Part shown: positions 24,992 to 37,588 of the stretch, in pieces
Numbering within the stretch: the stretch's first letter is position 1
How the letters are laid out: every line of letters begins with the position of its first letter
Assembly: GCF_963675165.1 (NCBI RefSeq)
Contig: NC_087377.1
Coordinates: forward strand, 15,806,198 to 15,870,197
Length of the DNA stretch: 64,000 nucleotides
Source: Halichondria panicea
Lineage: Eukaryota > Porifera > Demospongiae > Suberitida > Halichondriidae
Direction: 5' to 3'
Position numbers and translations under genes: made by a program
The notes under the pieces: generated by a model
What the model was told of the DNA's origin: nothing
The model's database searches: none
Seen by the model: the letters and a program-made list of their open reading frames with translations, nothing else

Positions 24992-25541
24992 TGTACAGTA
25001 TATTATAATTGTGGACTGTTTATACTGTTCTAGTTTTAACGTGTGTTTTTTAGTAATCTCTCCTTCACTTACTATAGCTACATTGTCAGTATTATTATGT
25101 ATACATAGTTTTTATACATGATATTTGTGTGGAGCTCTTTGAGAAAAATATTGTAGCAAATCCCATTTATATGTAACCACGCCCATTATAATTATGTGCA
25201 GCCTAGCCTCCATCTCAAGCGGCACTTCCTCGAAAGTTGGCCTGGTATAAATTATATGCGCTGTAGTTGGCTGGGTATAAGGACTGCTTTCGCATGTGCT
25301 AACCATTATAATTTTATAGCCACTAAAAACTTGATGAAGAACCTTCATCAAGAACAAGGTACGTGTGTATAATGTGTAGTTATGCAGTGCAATGAGTTGA
25401 CTGTGTACTATTGAATGTACAGTACACAGAATGGGAACCTAGCATGCTTACTAGTCTGTATGTACATGCACTTGTATACAAGGTATGCTGGTAGAGGTGG
25501 ATCGATGAGTAAGTACTGTTCATGTGTTTTCTCCCTACTAG
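24992..25541. other. Spacer after U2 without recognisable gene
   Basis: AT-rich. It contains a CCTAGCCTCCATCTCAAGCGGCACTTCCTCGA repeat piece at about 25203-25235, of the same short family as at 57431 and 58533. A pseudo-exon end (TTCATCAAGAACAAGGTACG) near 25345 resembles the end of the U 5' exon. Confidence 0.4.
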
Positions 25542-26433
25542 ACCTGAGGATTTGTACCAACCAGGTGAGGTGGACTTTGACCCCAACGAGGAGAGCTTAC
25601 TAGCGGAGTTCCACCTAGCAACCAGCGGTAGCAACGCACCTGGAGTGGATCAGATCATTATAGACAAGGAGAAACTAATGCTGGAGAAGTGAGTGATAGC
25701 ATGTCAGACAACTACACACATTGTAGGTCTCTTTCTGAGAGCTTTGTTGACTTGTGTAGTCATCTTGTGTTGCAAACCTCCGATTTTATCGTATTTAATA
25801 GCATCTTTAATAGTGCTGCAATAATTATAGTGTGCTTAGATCAATAATAGTATTTATTTCAGGCCCAAATTCTACTTGAAAATAACCAGCTAAGCTATAA
25901 CCTTCATAGTATGTGTTTGGACCTGTGCCACCACCTACTGTTTCATTATAATATTAGTGCAATAAAGTACGTGTCTATGATGTTATGCTAAAACTCCCTT
26001 CTCACCTCTAGTCTTTCAGCCTATATAGTCTAGTTTTATTTTATTGCTCCCGTTACTTGCTGATTAACCAGATCATATATACTATTGTATAACACTCCTC
26101 TGGTTTCTATAGATCTTTATTAGTTATGTCAACAGCCGAGGGTAGCAATGTAGTGCATGTGTCCTATTTGAAGGTGTGCAATGTACAATCATGTACGACC
26201 CCCCCCCCCCACACACACACACATTTAGGCCTACTATGCTGCTAAGAAAGAGAGGGGCCTCACGTAAACTGGCCACTCAGTGTGACTGTGACCATGTGAC
26301 TCTTTAACCCCTCAGTTCCCGAGCCCCACCCCTCACTGTCTGACTCGGAAGAGGAGATAGACTTTGTATTCTGGGAGAAGGCGTCCACCCTACCCTCGGA
26401 CAAGACCCCAACCAAGGACCTGAACTTGTTATG
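25542..26433 (+). pseudogene. P-family fragment downstream of U2
   Basis: An exon 25542-25688 (acceptor TACTAG, donor GTGAGT) is fully open: PEDLYQPGEVDFDPNE near its start and DKEKLMLE at its end. A final exon like that of P1 follows at about 26316-26433 (SDSEEEIDFVFWEKA...DLNLL). The exons between, as in P1, are missing. The only other copy of this exon is at 38887-39028, where it is frameshifted. The function is unknown. Confidence 0.5.
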
Positions 26434-26724
26434 AGACTGTTAAATATATTATTTTGTAGTATTCTTCGTGTCATCATAATAATTATTAGACATTTTGTTG
26501 GACTTAATAAAAAAGCTTTTTTTTCCGACATGCAAGATAATAATATCAAGATTGCAAAGAGAATCTAACTGTTAGATTGTTTAATTTGTTTGTTTTTGTA
26601 CGTACCACTTCATGCCATCGTATTAACTATGTACAATGAAATTCTGTTTCAACTTAGTTATAGAACATGATAAAAAAATTCATATCGTTAACGCACAATA
26701 TCAAAGAGAAACAATAACAAATAA

Positions 26725-29112
26725 CTAATTAGCACTTATATAAAAGAAATCAATAGTTGGAATACTAGTAAGTGGTTCTGTCTGTCCTCCGGCTACAATG
26801 ACCTCTCCACTAGGAAGTACTGAGCATGTGCAGCAGTATCGTGCAGTAGGCAGGTCTCCCACTTTCACCCACCTCCTGGTGTCAGGCTGGTAGAGGTGGA
26901 TCGATGAACTTGGGTTGGCTCTGTCGTCCCGTCCACCAACGGCTAATAGTGACCTCCCAATACTGAGAGGAGCTGAGAACACGAGTGGTACTTCCTGTAA
27001 GGTCTGCCAGAGAGTGGGTGTGTCCAGGTTGGAAAGGGCTTTTGCAATGAGTTCATCGAGGTCGACGTGGTGCACTGTCTTGGTTGCCCTAGTGTGATCG
27101 GACCCTCCCATTAGGTAGAGGGTGTTTCGTATGAGAGTCGATTTCAGTTCTGATCGTGGGTTAGGTAGTGACTGAGCAATGTACCATCTTCTTGATGCCA
27201 CGTCCAACACCTCCACAGAGGAGGTACGTCCTTTATCATCATACCCACCAGCTACAATGATGTGGTTGTTGAAGGAGACTGCAGTTGAGAAAATACGAGC
27301 AATGTTCATTGGTGGGTACGGGTGAGGCCATTCCCCTGATTCAAACACTGCAAGCTGATTGGTGCGTTTTTTGTTTCTTGGATTATTTCCTCCCACCAAC
27401 ACTAGTCGATTAGCGAGTGATGTCATAGCGAAGTACATGGCAGTGTACTCTGGTAGTTTGGTCCATTGATCTTGCTCGAGCTTCATCACTGTACACATGT
27501 CACGACCATTGTCTGCATTACCTCCACCAACATACACCGTGTCACCGATAACAACACTCTGTACCGTGGAACCCATCTCGATTGGCATGTCTTTTCCTCT
27601 TCTCCATTTCAGAGTGAGTGGAGGTCTCAACTCTCTGGGAGGGAGACCCTGAATAATGAATGAGTGTAATTAGGATAGTGTCTACTAACAAGCGAGTGTT
27701 ACTTGTAGCAATAATTGCATGCACACTAAATCACTTTCTCTAATTAGCTTAAGAGGCCACGCCCACCAGTCTAATAGAATGTACAGTACGATTATAAGAG
27801 ATCAAAGCTTCTACTATAGCTCTGCAATGATATAATGGTGCAGTTTGTGTCACCTGTCTCTGCTGTTGAATGATGGCGTCTCTCCTGACCAGCTCAGCAT
27901 CTTTGTGCTTATTCTGTTCCCTGTGTGCCTGTACAGGGGAACGTTGGTGAAAAAATTCTACAACAGAACGAGACATTCTTCAGTAAAGGAAGTACATAAT
28001 TATAGGCACACTCAAACGGATGTGTAGTTACGGCTTAACACATGAGACAGCATCCATGCATGTTAAGGTACAATACTATTGTTGCTGTGGGAATCTCATC
28101 CACACACTACATGTATGCACCTTCTTGACTTGTTCAGTGTCCTTTGACTCCTTCTTTGTTGCCTCCACTGGGTCCGAGCTTGTTGTTAGGTAAGTATCTA
28201 AAATCGATACCAACATTAATAGACGGATATGATTTTTTCGTTAGGGTTACAGTTAGCTGAAACGTAAAACACATAATATACTTATCATTGACTCACAGAT
28301 GTCCCTGGCAGATGGTCTCCTCCTCATGTCTTCTTGCAAACAACTGTCGATAAGCTTCCTCAACCTGTGTGTGTGAGGTATCTGGGCAACATGGAATGAT
28401 CGATCTTCCACAGATTTGATCGTCTTCAGCTTGCAAACAATCTGCATCATAATCGCCCCAAGAGAGAACACATCCAAGCTATTATCGTAAATATCCTTGT
28501 CCAATCGAATAGCCTCGAGAGGTAGATACCCCATACGGTGACCAACGGCCGTGAGGGTGTGGCTAAGCTTGGAGGGATCGTATAGCCGTGACATGCCAAA
28601 GTCGGATATCTTTGCAACAGGCACTGGTCGTGTAAGTTTCAGCAAGACGTTATCACCACAGAGGTCACGGTGGATAATCTGCTTGCTGTGAATGTAGGCC
28701 AGACCACAAGCCATGTCTTTGGAGAGGCTAATTTCACATTCGCTAGTGAGGGACTCTTCATTAAAGCCGGAGAAATAGGATCTCAGATTGCAATCCATCA
28801 GCTCAACAACGAGGATTGTACTTCCTGATTTGGGGTGCTTAGCTGTCGACAAATACAGAACAACGTTTGGGTGCTGGAGTGACTGGAGAAACTCACACTC
28901 ACGATCAAATGCTTTGCTAGCTTCTTCACTTTTGCCGGTTGGGAAACCTGTCTGCATTTCTACAGCCTCGTAAATTAGAAGTTTGACTGCACAAATGTCA
29001 CCCCTGTAGCTGCCTTTGAAGACTACTCCAAATGCACCTTTACCGAGAGATTCGTCTAGGAAAACAGTCAAATCGTCGTTGATCAGCTGGCGATTTTGAT
29101 AAACTGTAGATT

Positions 29113-29208
<96 letters not shown>

Positions 29209-29608
29209 GGGGGTCCAGGGGGTGAATAATAGCAGCTGACATCATGTATGAGATATGCATTCCTGTGCTGAACTAGTGCTTACCCTCTGACTTCACATCA
29301 GTAGGATTGCTTGCATCAGTAGACTGTAGATGATCTTTCTCGATGGTCCTGGCTATGTCACTGTGGCCCACAATAGGACTTGACAAAGCTTTGACAACAT
29401 CTTCCCAGCTTCTCTTACCACCTTTCAGCCATTCTTTCAAACCCTCACGATAGCATTCCTTTGGATCGTCTCGCCATTTTGTACCAATGCTGTCGATGGT
29501 ATCAGAGGATACCTCAAGAACTAGCAAGAAGTTTCGCCACTCGATTCGAGCATCAAACGTAGCTATGTATAGTTTTCCTAGATCTGCTATTGTGAGATAG
29601 TCAGACAT
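26725..29608 (-). CDS. A3: Death domain - kinase - coiled coil - Kelch gene (735 aa model), intact
   Basis: Exons in phase: 29608-29284, 29103-28297, 28197-28121, 27928-27854, 27648-26725. Death domain at residues 1-108. The kinase has the Gly loop at 129-139 (GKGAFGVVFKG), Lys149, His253-Arg254-Asp255, Asp276-Phe-Gly, so all catalytic residues are present. Linker 378-403, coiled coil 404-428 and Kelch 429-735 with six Gly-Gly motifs follow. The kinase differs from A1 by essentially one residue (Asn for Asp in FSGFNEES). The Kelch exon has its own variants (NIAR-IF-S, EVPL-VF, MGG-S-DHT). The first Kelch residues read GLPPREL, where other copies read GPPPREL. Expected to be cytosolic, coupling ligand capture by Kelch to Death-domain assembly and phosphorylation. 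This role is inferred from domains. Confidence 0.88.
29115..29205. repeat. (GT)n tract in the Death-kinase intron of A3
   Basis: About 45 GT units with one interruption (GTGTGGGTGT). It is shorter than the A1 tract although the flanks are nearly identical, showing rapid length change. Confidence 0.93.
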
Positions 29609-30052
29609 CTTCTCTGTAGAGAGTGGAATAAGATAAACAATGAATGTATTATATAAATTATATATTATGTCAGAATTAGTGTGTGCAAATTATATCATGC
29701 CATCTAAATCATGTACATGCAGTAAACAGTGCTGTCTGCACTCACTGATAATAATCCAGAGGCTCTGTACAGTACAGTATCTTCACAGCATGATACAGAA
29801 ATACAGAAAAACAGCAACTAACAAGATACGCCCTCTTTCTCTGCAGAATAAACAATAATCTGTCACGCAATATACAATGCTAAACCACATGTAGCTAGCC
29901 TCGATCCAAGGTGAAGGAGGCTTAACCACGTGTGGTGCTTCCACAAAAGAAAAGAAAAAGAAATTGTGCAGTCAGTCAAAAATTGTGCAGTCAGTTTTGA
30001 AGCTCTGAGCAAGTGGTCAAACTATTTGTCTGTATTGGTGGAGGCTGAAGAC
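29609..30052. promoter_or_regulatory. Divergent intergenic region A3/U3 with E-box CACGTG at 29927-29932
   Basis: CCACGTGTGG lies 319 bp from the A3 start codon, as in A1. The flank holds a TAGCCTCGATCCAAGG repeat piece (29896-29911). Promoter role inferred. Confidence 0.45.
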
Positions 30053-30908
30053 ATGAGTCCATGGACAGGGACTACTGAGGAACCTTCATCAAGAACATTA
30101 ACAAGGTACAGTTATTCATAAATATTAAATTACAAAGCGAGAGGTCATTTCTTTTTGGAGGTTTAGAAAAATTCCTGGTGTCGCATATTTAGAGGGTCGC
30201 ATCTAATTGGAGGTTACTCTACTATCCTCGATTATAGGCTGCTTAAAATTATATTGTTTCTAGCGGCCTGGAATCGAGGCCGTGGTTTGACCTCTATTAT
30301 ATTTAGGACGCGACATAAAAAAAAAATTGTCACACGCAGCAGTCGCTACTTTTAGAGGTCAGAAAATTACCTAAGATCGAGGGTGTCGCATATTTGGAGG
30401 GTCGCCTTAAATTGAACAAGTACAGTACTTGTGTATAATGTGTAGTTGGTTATAATGTGGGCCCTAACTTTGGTCTTGTGCATGATACCCAGGTATGTAC
30501 CCACACAGAGTTCACACCAAGTAACATAAAAGCAAACACTTAAAAACTGTTTTAATACAGAGATACTACACGTAGGGACAGAGCCAACCGACGTGGAGAC
30601 GGTTACTATCGCTACTGAAGAGGTAGTACCCAGTTCACAGTTTGAGATAGAGATAAGTCAGAGTGATGATGGGGAGAGTGTGGAGCAGCAACAGGCCAGT
30701 GAATTGGGCCCTAACTTTGGCCTTGTGCATGATACCCAGGTAACACACACACACACAGTTCACACCAAGTAATATACAAAAACTAGCGCTTAAAAACGCT
30801 TTTTTAAAGGTATTATCCGGCTTCTAAGACGTTTCGTTTTCGTATTATTTTCGCTTTCGTATTACATGGTTAGAATTTGCATGATGGTAACTACCTCCCA
30901 AATAACGA

Positions 30909-30939
<31 letters not shown>

Positions 30940-32613
30940 TTGTTCCTGCCCACTCACACAGGAGGTCCACACGCTAACTAGCGATGATGGTTTGCCCTCT
31001 GACATGACCTCTGAGGATGGCTCCACCCTCAACGCTATAGGCCACGCCCTCATCCAAATGCAGCATGGTGGGCAGACCACCCCCTTTCAGAGTCTGGCCA
31101 AAAATTAATGGTGAATAAAGAAGGCCAAATTTATCAGTGTGACGATTGCTTTTTTGCCAAATCCAGAAGTTATAGTCCTCGATAAGTTATCCAAGTGCTT
31201 GTACATACTAATTACATGTAGAACCATGAGTATTATTGCTAATGTTTGAGGTTTCTTGGAAGTGGTGTTGAGTTTTTACTATGTTGTTGTGTGTGTTCAG
31301 GTCCTCTGTATGTGATGATCCCACCATCCAGTAGTGCTGAGATACTGCATGCAATGGGTCGACCTATAGCACCCAAGATGAGCGTGATATCAACTATGGA
31401 TTATCACACGGCCGACCCCATCGTTCAAATGCAGTTGTGAGTACACAGTTCATGTGATTGCCTACCTCTGCATAACATGTATGACAGTATGTTAGGGAAA
31501 GCATCATTCTTGCTACATACCGTATTACTAGAATATTTTGCTGTTGGTGAAAAACCTTTACCAATCAGCAACAAAGTTAATCCTTTGCGATTGTGCTAAC
31601 TATTGCGTTCTGGCAATAATCGTGTGTATTTATAGTCATACTTTAGGTTTTGCGATTTTATTGTTGCGAATTGATCAACCCTCGCAAAATGTGCATATGC
31701 TCGTAAACATTCTAGTAATACGGTAACTGTGAGGAGTGTTGTTATTATGGTGGTTGGTTTGCAGGTCTGGGGATATGGCCGCCAACAGGGAAGCTCAGAG
31801 GAAGGCTACACACAATGAAGGTGCTGCAAATTCAATACTGAAAGTTATAGTGAACAACAGATGTACATGTACTTACGTGGTCATAATCAAATAGAAGCAT
31901 TTCCCACAAAGTACAGTTACGAAACTTTAACATCGAATTTGCCACTTCTAAAACTAATGACTTATTTGTTGTATGGAGGCTATCCATCCATGCTGTAACG
32001 TCTTAATAATTAAGTATGCCTTGACTGTACAGTAGGTGTACGTGTGTGTGTGAGGTCAAGGTTCATTCATTTTGCCAATTGGCTCAGCTTCATTGTACAT
32101 GCCCTAAACACGATAATTACCAGTTGTTGTTGTTCTTCCCACGCCCAGTTGAGCGTTGTTGGCGTCGGGACAGGATCATCGAGCTCATCAAGGTACTGGC
32201 TCAGATAGTGCCTGCTTGTCAGAAGAAAGACGCAACTACTGGTTCCATTGTTTTGGTTACTCGAAAAACCAAGTGCGATTATTCTATTATTCATAATGTA
32301 AGTACGTACATATTGTATACCAGTACATGTGTTGTGTGTGGTGTCCCTTTTATCATAGTTGAGCCATTTTGCATTTAGCCAGTATAAATTATACCTACTG
32401 TTATCATGTGATTTCCTCACCCCTTACTTCCTAAGCCCTCAAACTTCCACTCATGCAGTATGACTATGATCATGTGACTCTTTAACCCCTCAGTTCCCGA
32501 GCCCCACCCCTCACTGGTCTGTCTCGGAAGAGGAGATAGACTTTGTATTCTGGGAGAAGGCGTCCACCCTACCCTCGGACAAGACCCCAACCAAGGACCT
32601 GAACTTGTTATGA
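30053..32613 (+). pseudogene. U3: USF-like bHLH gene, best-preserved copy but with one disrupted exon
   Basis: Exons: 30053-30105, 30561-30739 (acidic), 30962-31110, 31301-31436 (PLYVMIPPSSSAEILHAM), 31765-31820 (REAQRKATHNE), 32149-32297 (VERCWRRDRIIELIKVLAQI), 32494-32613 (final exon, DLNLL stop). The last four join in phase. The order YVM block - HNEVER basic region - helix - loop with PAC matches USF1/2, E-box-binding transcription factors. Oddities: basic region reads VER-CW-RRDR with one residue more than USF, the second helix is cut short at CDYSIIHN before a strong GTAAGTA donor, and there is no leucine zipper. 30962-31110 has an in-frame TAA (31106-31108). The first exon does not join the acidic exon in phase, so a 5' exon may be missed. 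Confidence 0.55.
31520..31723. mobile_element. TA-flanked MITE (CCGTATTACTAG family) in U3 intron
   Basis: Third copy at the homologous intron position, with TA flanks 31518-31519 and 31724-31725. Confidence 0.75.
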
Positions 32614-32987
32614 GACTGTTAAATATTATTTTGTCTGTTTTTGTACTATTTTCTGGCAATGTAATTATGTATGTACCACTTCATGTCATCATAATAACTA
32701 TAATTATATGCGATAAAATTCTGTTGCAACTTAATTTTCTCTTACCTGCTTATAACATGCAAATATTTAAGGCGTGGCTTCCGTTAAGCAGTCATTCCGC
32801 GAACATTGTGCAACGAAAAGAGGCCTATCCACAAAATATAAATGCCTCAAAAATTTCGTGCTATACGGTATTTAGCACTTATAGATCAACAGTTCGAATA
32901 AAAATAAACGAAATATGCGAACTTAATTAGAAAACTTTTTTCAAAAAGATTGTTAACAATGCACAACATAATTATTACAATAACTAA

Positions 32988-35900
32988 TTAATCGCTTATA
33001 CAAAAGAAATCAACTGTTTGAACACAATTACCACTACCATATAGTTTTGTCTGTCCTCCGGCTACAATGACCTCTCCACTAGGAAGTACTGAGCATGTGC
33101 ACCAGCATCGTGCAGTAGGCAGGTCTCCCACTTTCACCCACCTCCTGGTGTCAGGCTGGTAGAGGTGGATCGATGAACTTTGGTTGGCTCTGTCGTCCCG
33201 TCCACCAACGGCTAATAGTGACCTCCCAATACTGAGAGGAGCTGAGAACTTGAGTGGTACTTCTTGTAAAATCTGCCAGGGAGTGGGTGTGTCCAGGTTG
33301 GAAAGGGCCTTTGCAATGAGTTCATTGAGGTCGACGTGGTGCACTGTCTTGGTTGCCCACCCAGTGTGATCGTACCCTCCCATTAGGTACCCTCCCATTA
33401 GGTAGAGGGTGTTTCCTATGAGAGTCGATTTCAGATATGATCGTGGGTTAGGTAGTGACTGAGCAATGTACCATCTTCTTGATGCTACGTCCAACACCTC
33501 CACAGAGGAGGAGGTACCTTCTTTATCATCATTCCCACCAGCTACAATGATGTGGTTGTTGAAGGAGACAGCTGTTGAGGAATGACGAGCAATGTTCATT
33601 GGTGGGTACGGGTGAGTCCATTCCCCTGATTCAAACACTGCAAGTTGATTGGTGGTTTTTTTGTTTCTTAGATAACGTCCTCCCACCAGCACTAGTCGAT
33701 TAGCGAGTGATGTCATAGCGAACCACTTGGCAGTGTACTCTGGTAGTTTGGTCCATTGATCTTGCTCGAGCTTCATCACTGTACACAAGTCACGATCATT
33801 GCCTACAACACCACCTCCACCAACATACACCGTGTCACCGATAACAACACTCTGTACCGAGGTGCCCATCTTGATTGGCATGTCTTTTCCTCTTCTCCAT
33901 TTCAGAGTGAGTGGAGGTCTCAACTCTCTGGGAGGGGGACCCTGAATAATGAATGAGTGTAATTAGGATAGTGTCTACTAACAAGCGAGTGTTACTTGTA
34001 GCAATAATTGCATGCACACTAAATCACTTTCTCTAATTAGCTTAAGAGGCCACGCCCACCAGTCTAATAGAATGTACAGTACGATTATAAGAGATCAAAG
34101 CTTCTACTATAGCTCTGCAATAATATAATGGTGTATTTTGTCTCACCTGTCTCTGCTGTTGAATGATGGCATCTCTCCTGACCAGCTCAGCATCTTTGTG
34201 CCCAATTTGTTCCCTGTGTGCCTGTACAGGGGAACGTTGGTGGAAATCAAACACAGACATGAATAACATTAGAGAAAATTCTACAACAGAACGAGAACAA
34301 ACAACAATTTCCGCTAAAGGAAGTACTTAATTATAGGCACACTCAAACGGATGTGTATTTAGCGGCTTAACATGATTTATACAATAGCATCAATTGTTGA
34401 GGTATACTACTATTGTTGGAATCTCATCGACACACTTAGCTACATGTACGCAAACAAATATCATTATTGTAGTATAATACTAGCGTATAAAAGTGTGTGC
34501 ATTTGGTGACTACTATAATACCTGTAAGAGAGCGGCCCTCTCAACTAGAGCAGCCTCTCTCTGGGAAATGAGATTAGCGATCGTTGACTCTTGTTCACTG
34601 AGTTGTCTGTCCTTGTCAGCAATCATACCATCTTTGGTGGCAGCATTAGCACGGACACTATTCAATATCTGTATAAAGTGAAAAAAAGGTTATCAACATG
34701 CTAGCTCGTTGAATAAAATAGCTTATAATGAACAAAATAAACTGGTTCTGCTGACCTGTTGCTGTCTAGCAAGCTGAGTATCTTTGTCCGCTACTTCCTC
34801 ATCTTTTTGAACAAGTAGCTCATTTTTTTGTGCCAGTAGTGCAACCATCTTTCCTCTCCAGTATCCTGTCCTTCTGGACCACCTCTCTCTGAGAACAGAG
34901 TACAGCATGCAGTGTCAGACCCTTGCACCCACTAGCTCACTGGACTGGACTCACCTGTAGAGCCTCTATCCTCTTCTCCTTTGCCCTGAGGGTCCTGGCA
35001 GTCTTTACTCGTCCAATGTCCAGCTGGAGCAGTCCTCCGTCCATCTCCCTCCCCACCTCCTCCAGAGACGAGAGGAGCTCAGTGGTGGTCGGTCTTCTCT
35101 CTGGGGTGTTGGCCAGACACTCCCTCACCAGACCAAACAGAGGGTGCTCACGTCCACCCGCCAGACTCCTCTCAAGGAGAGCCGTGTAGGGACCTCGACG
35201 CTCAAACTCTGAGCGAGCCAGGAGGTGGTCTGGGTTGTTGGGATCGCTGTACGTGGGGGCAAGGAGATCTCCTGGAAACACCTAGTCCAATGACACGAGT
35301 GGAAGAACATGTGAATACTGACTGTCATGATTGTTTTCATGTATGTCTGTATGTATGGAGAAAATGAGTGCACGTATATTCACAATCATACATACAAAAT
35401 GCATTTGCTGAAGGTCAACAATATTAAAGGGGGATCTCCCCAACACATACAACCACAATACTTATAAGGTATATTGAAAGATAATTTACTGATGAAAGGT
35501 CATCATGACTATAAATAACATCAACATACTTGTGTGAGTGCAAACAATTGCAGCACTCCGAAAGAGAAGACGTCCAGACTGGGTCCGTACACACTGTGAC
35601 CTCTGTCAGAGAGGGCCTCGGGCGGCATGTACACCAGTGTCCCAGGAAACCTCGTCAGAGTCCTGGCCAGTCGACCAGGCTCCAGATTCACGATACGAGA
35701 GTTACCAAAGTCGGTGATCTTGGCTCTCAGAGATGCCGTCAGCAGGACGTTCCTGGCAGTAAGGTCACGATGGACCACGGACTCACGATGCAGGTGGAGC
35801 AGCCCTCGAGCCACACAGACCAGAATGTACTGGGTGACAGAGAGGGGGATGTTGGGGGTGGACTCCAGGAGATCGTCCAGACTTGAGTCCAGCCTCTCCA

Positions 35901-36292
35901 TGACCAGGAGAGGCAGTCGAGAGCCAGTAACGAAACACAGCCCAATGAACTGGGTGATGTTGGGGTGACGGATGCGAGCCATGAGTCGACACTCTCGGCG
36001 GTAGTTCCCAGCTAGGTTGGCCACTCCACCACGCTCATCCGTCTCCAGGAGAACCTCGTGGATCTTCTTGGCTGCATACACCTCACCATTGATCATCACC
36101 TGTGCATGGAGGCAGTCACACTTGAATAGCTAGCAGATACACTAGAGACAGTGCACAGAAATAGAGCATGCAGTGACTGACCTCTTGAACAGAGCCATAG
36201 GAGCCAGTTCCTAGAACTCTCTCCTCTCCAAAGTGCTCCACATTCTCCAGCACAAACTCCCTCAAGTCAGCATCATCTCGCAAAGAAAACAT
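32988..36292 (-). pseudogene. B3: kinase - coiled coil - Kelch gene with a coiled-coil frameshift
   Basis: Exons: 36292-36182, 36099-35530, 35281-34955, 34888-34756, 34668-34522, 34221-34147, 33941-32988. The kinase part is intact, with HRDLTARN, DFGN and MPPEA. The main coiled-coil exon is 133 bp against 234 in B2. The missing 101 bp shift the frame and give a stop after DRILERKD plus a few residues, so the product would be about 358 aa: a kinase with no Kelch domain. The downstream Kelch exon remains open over 318 codons. It contains a 15-bp tandem duplication (YLMGGYLMGG). Either a young pseudogene or a gene now making a soluble kinase. The promoter is interrupted by two transposon-like elements. 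Confidence 0.7.
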
Positions 36293-36314
36293 TGCTTTTG
36301 CAGCTAGCTAGCTA

Positions 36315-37586
36315 CAGGGATTTGAGGAGTTCTTGCAACTGCAATGTCGAGAGCGGAAGTACCTGTCACGTGAACAGTTACGTAATTATGGCTCATTTCA
36401 AACCAATTTTTCTCCAATAAAGCCTTTAGGCCTGTTTATTTTGTGAAAAAATCGACCTATACAAGAGGCTTTACTCTGCATATAATTATCTGCAAGCCTT
36501 TGCACCGTACACAGCTAAAGCTTGAGCCCAATCGTGAGCTACTACTATTAGTCTGTCGTGTATCCAGCTGGAGCTAGCCTAAGAGAGATTTTACTGAGAC
36601 TAGTGATACACTTTCAACAGCTTACGGGCAGGCTGGGGCAAGTAGTAGCTCACAAAACGATTAGAATCTCAAGGATAGCTTCAGCTGACAACCTGCTGTG
36701 GTGCAAAGCCTTTACGAAAGCAGAGATAATAGAGGGATTGGCAACGGGAGTAACTCACGTGATCATTTCACATTGATTTCATATTGATTTCCTCTCAACC
36801 ATCCTTGATGCGCATTATTTCCTGGCACAACGCCCGCGAAGTAATATTACTTTTAGTTAGTTATTAGTCTCATGAGACTTTAGAATTGCGTATAGTAAGG
36901 CTACACGTGTCCTGTGCTTTATTTAAAGTGAAGTCCAAGCGTGGAAGAATTGACTGTGGTGCTCTAGAGCTTGAAAACTAGTTATTATTGGTCTGTGCCC
37001 CCTTTTGCACTGCCGTAGCCAAATGATGTTTTGCCTACAGATCCTGCTTATTTGTGTCTATGTTGACAAACTGGCCTGCATACATTTCCTTGGTTAAATC
37101 TATTTTGTATGTTTTTTACATTTATAGCTAAAATGGAGGCTGTAAAAGACGAGAAAGTGTTATATTAGTTTGTGCCCCTTTTAAGAAGCACTGCTGTAAG
37201 CCTATGATGTTTTACCTACATATCTTGTTTTGTTGTGTCTCTGTTTATCAACTAGGCTGCATAAATTCTTGATTTTGATTTTCTTAAGCATGTTTTTTTA
37301 CTTTTAGCTATAAATGGAGGCTACAAAAGATGAAAAAAAATCGATGACGTAGCGCATCACAGATAGTCACATTTTTCGACCGTTGCCAATCCCTTTCCTT
37401 ACTTTATCTCTAAGGCTCTTAGCTTTCTGATGTAAGTCGATGTTTTCCCAGTTTAACAAAAATGAATACGCTCTATTGGAAAAAAATTGGTTTGGAATGA
37501 GCCAAAATTCAATCTTGTTACCAAGGTTCACGTGACAGGTACTTCCGCTCTCGACATTACAGTTGCAAGAACTCCTCAAATCCCTG
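36315..37586. mobile_element. TA-flanked inverted-repeat element 1 (1272 bp) upstream of B3
   Basis: Termini: CAGGGATTTGAGGAGTTCTTG at the left and its complement ending AAATCCCTG at the right, flanked by TA (36313-36314, 37587-37588). The arms extend about 110 bp, through AGAGCGGAAGTACCTGTCACGTGAAC. TA target and CAG-type ends fit Tc1/mariner-like non-autonomous elements. No transposase frame is visible. Inside, about 36990-37140 is repeated in diverged form at about 37168-37335 (GATGTTTTGCCTACA and AAATGGAGGCT motifs). Confidence 0.8.
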
Positions 37587-37588
37587 TA

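Noticed and set aside
36315-37586. Search for a transposase in the larger element upstream of B3
   Set aside because: All frames are short and no DDE-type motif was visible, so it is treated as non-autonomous.
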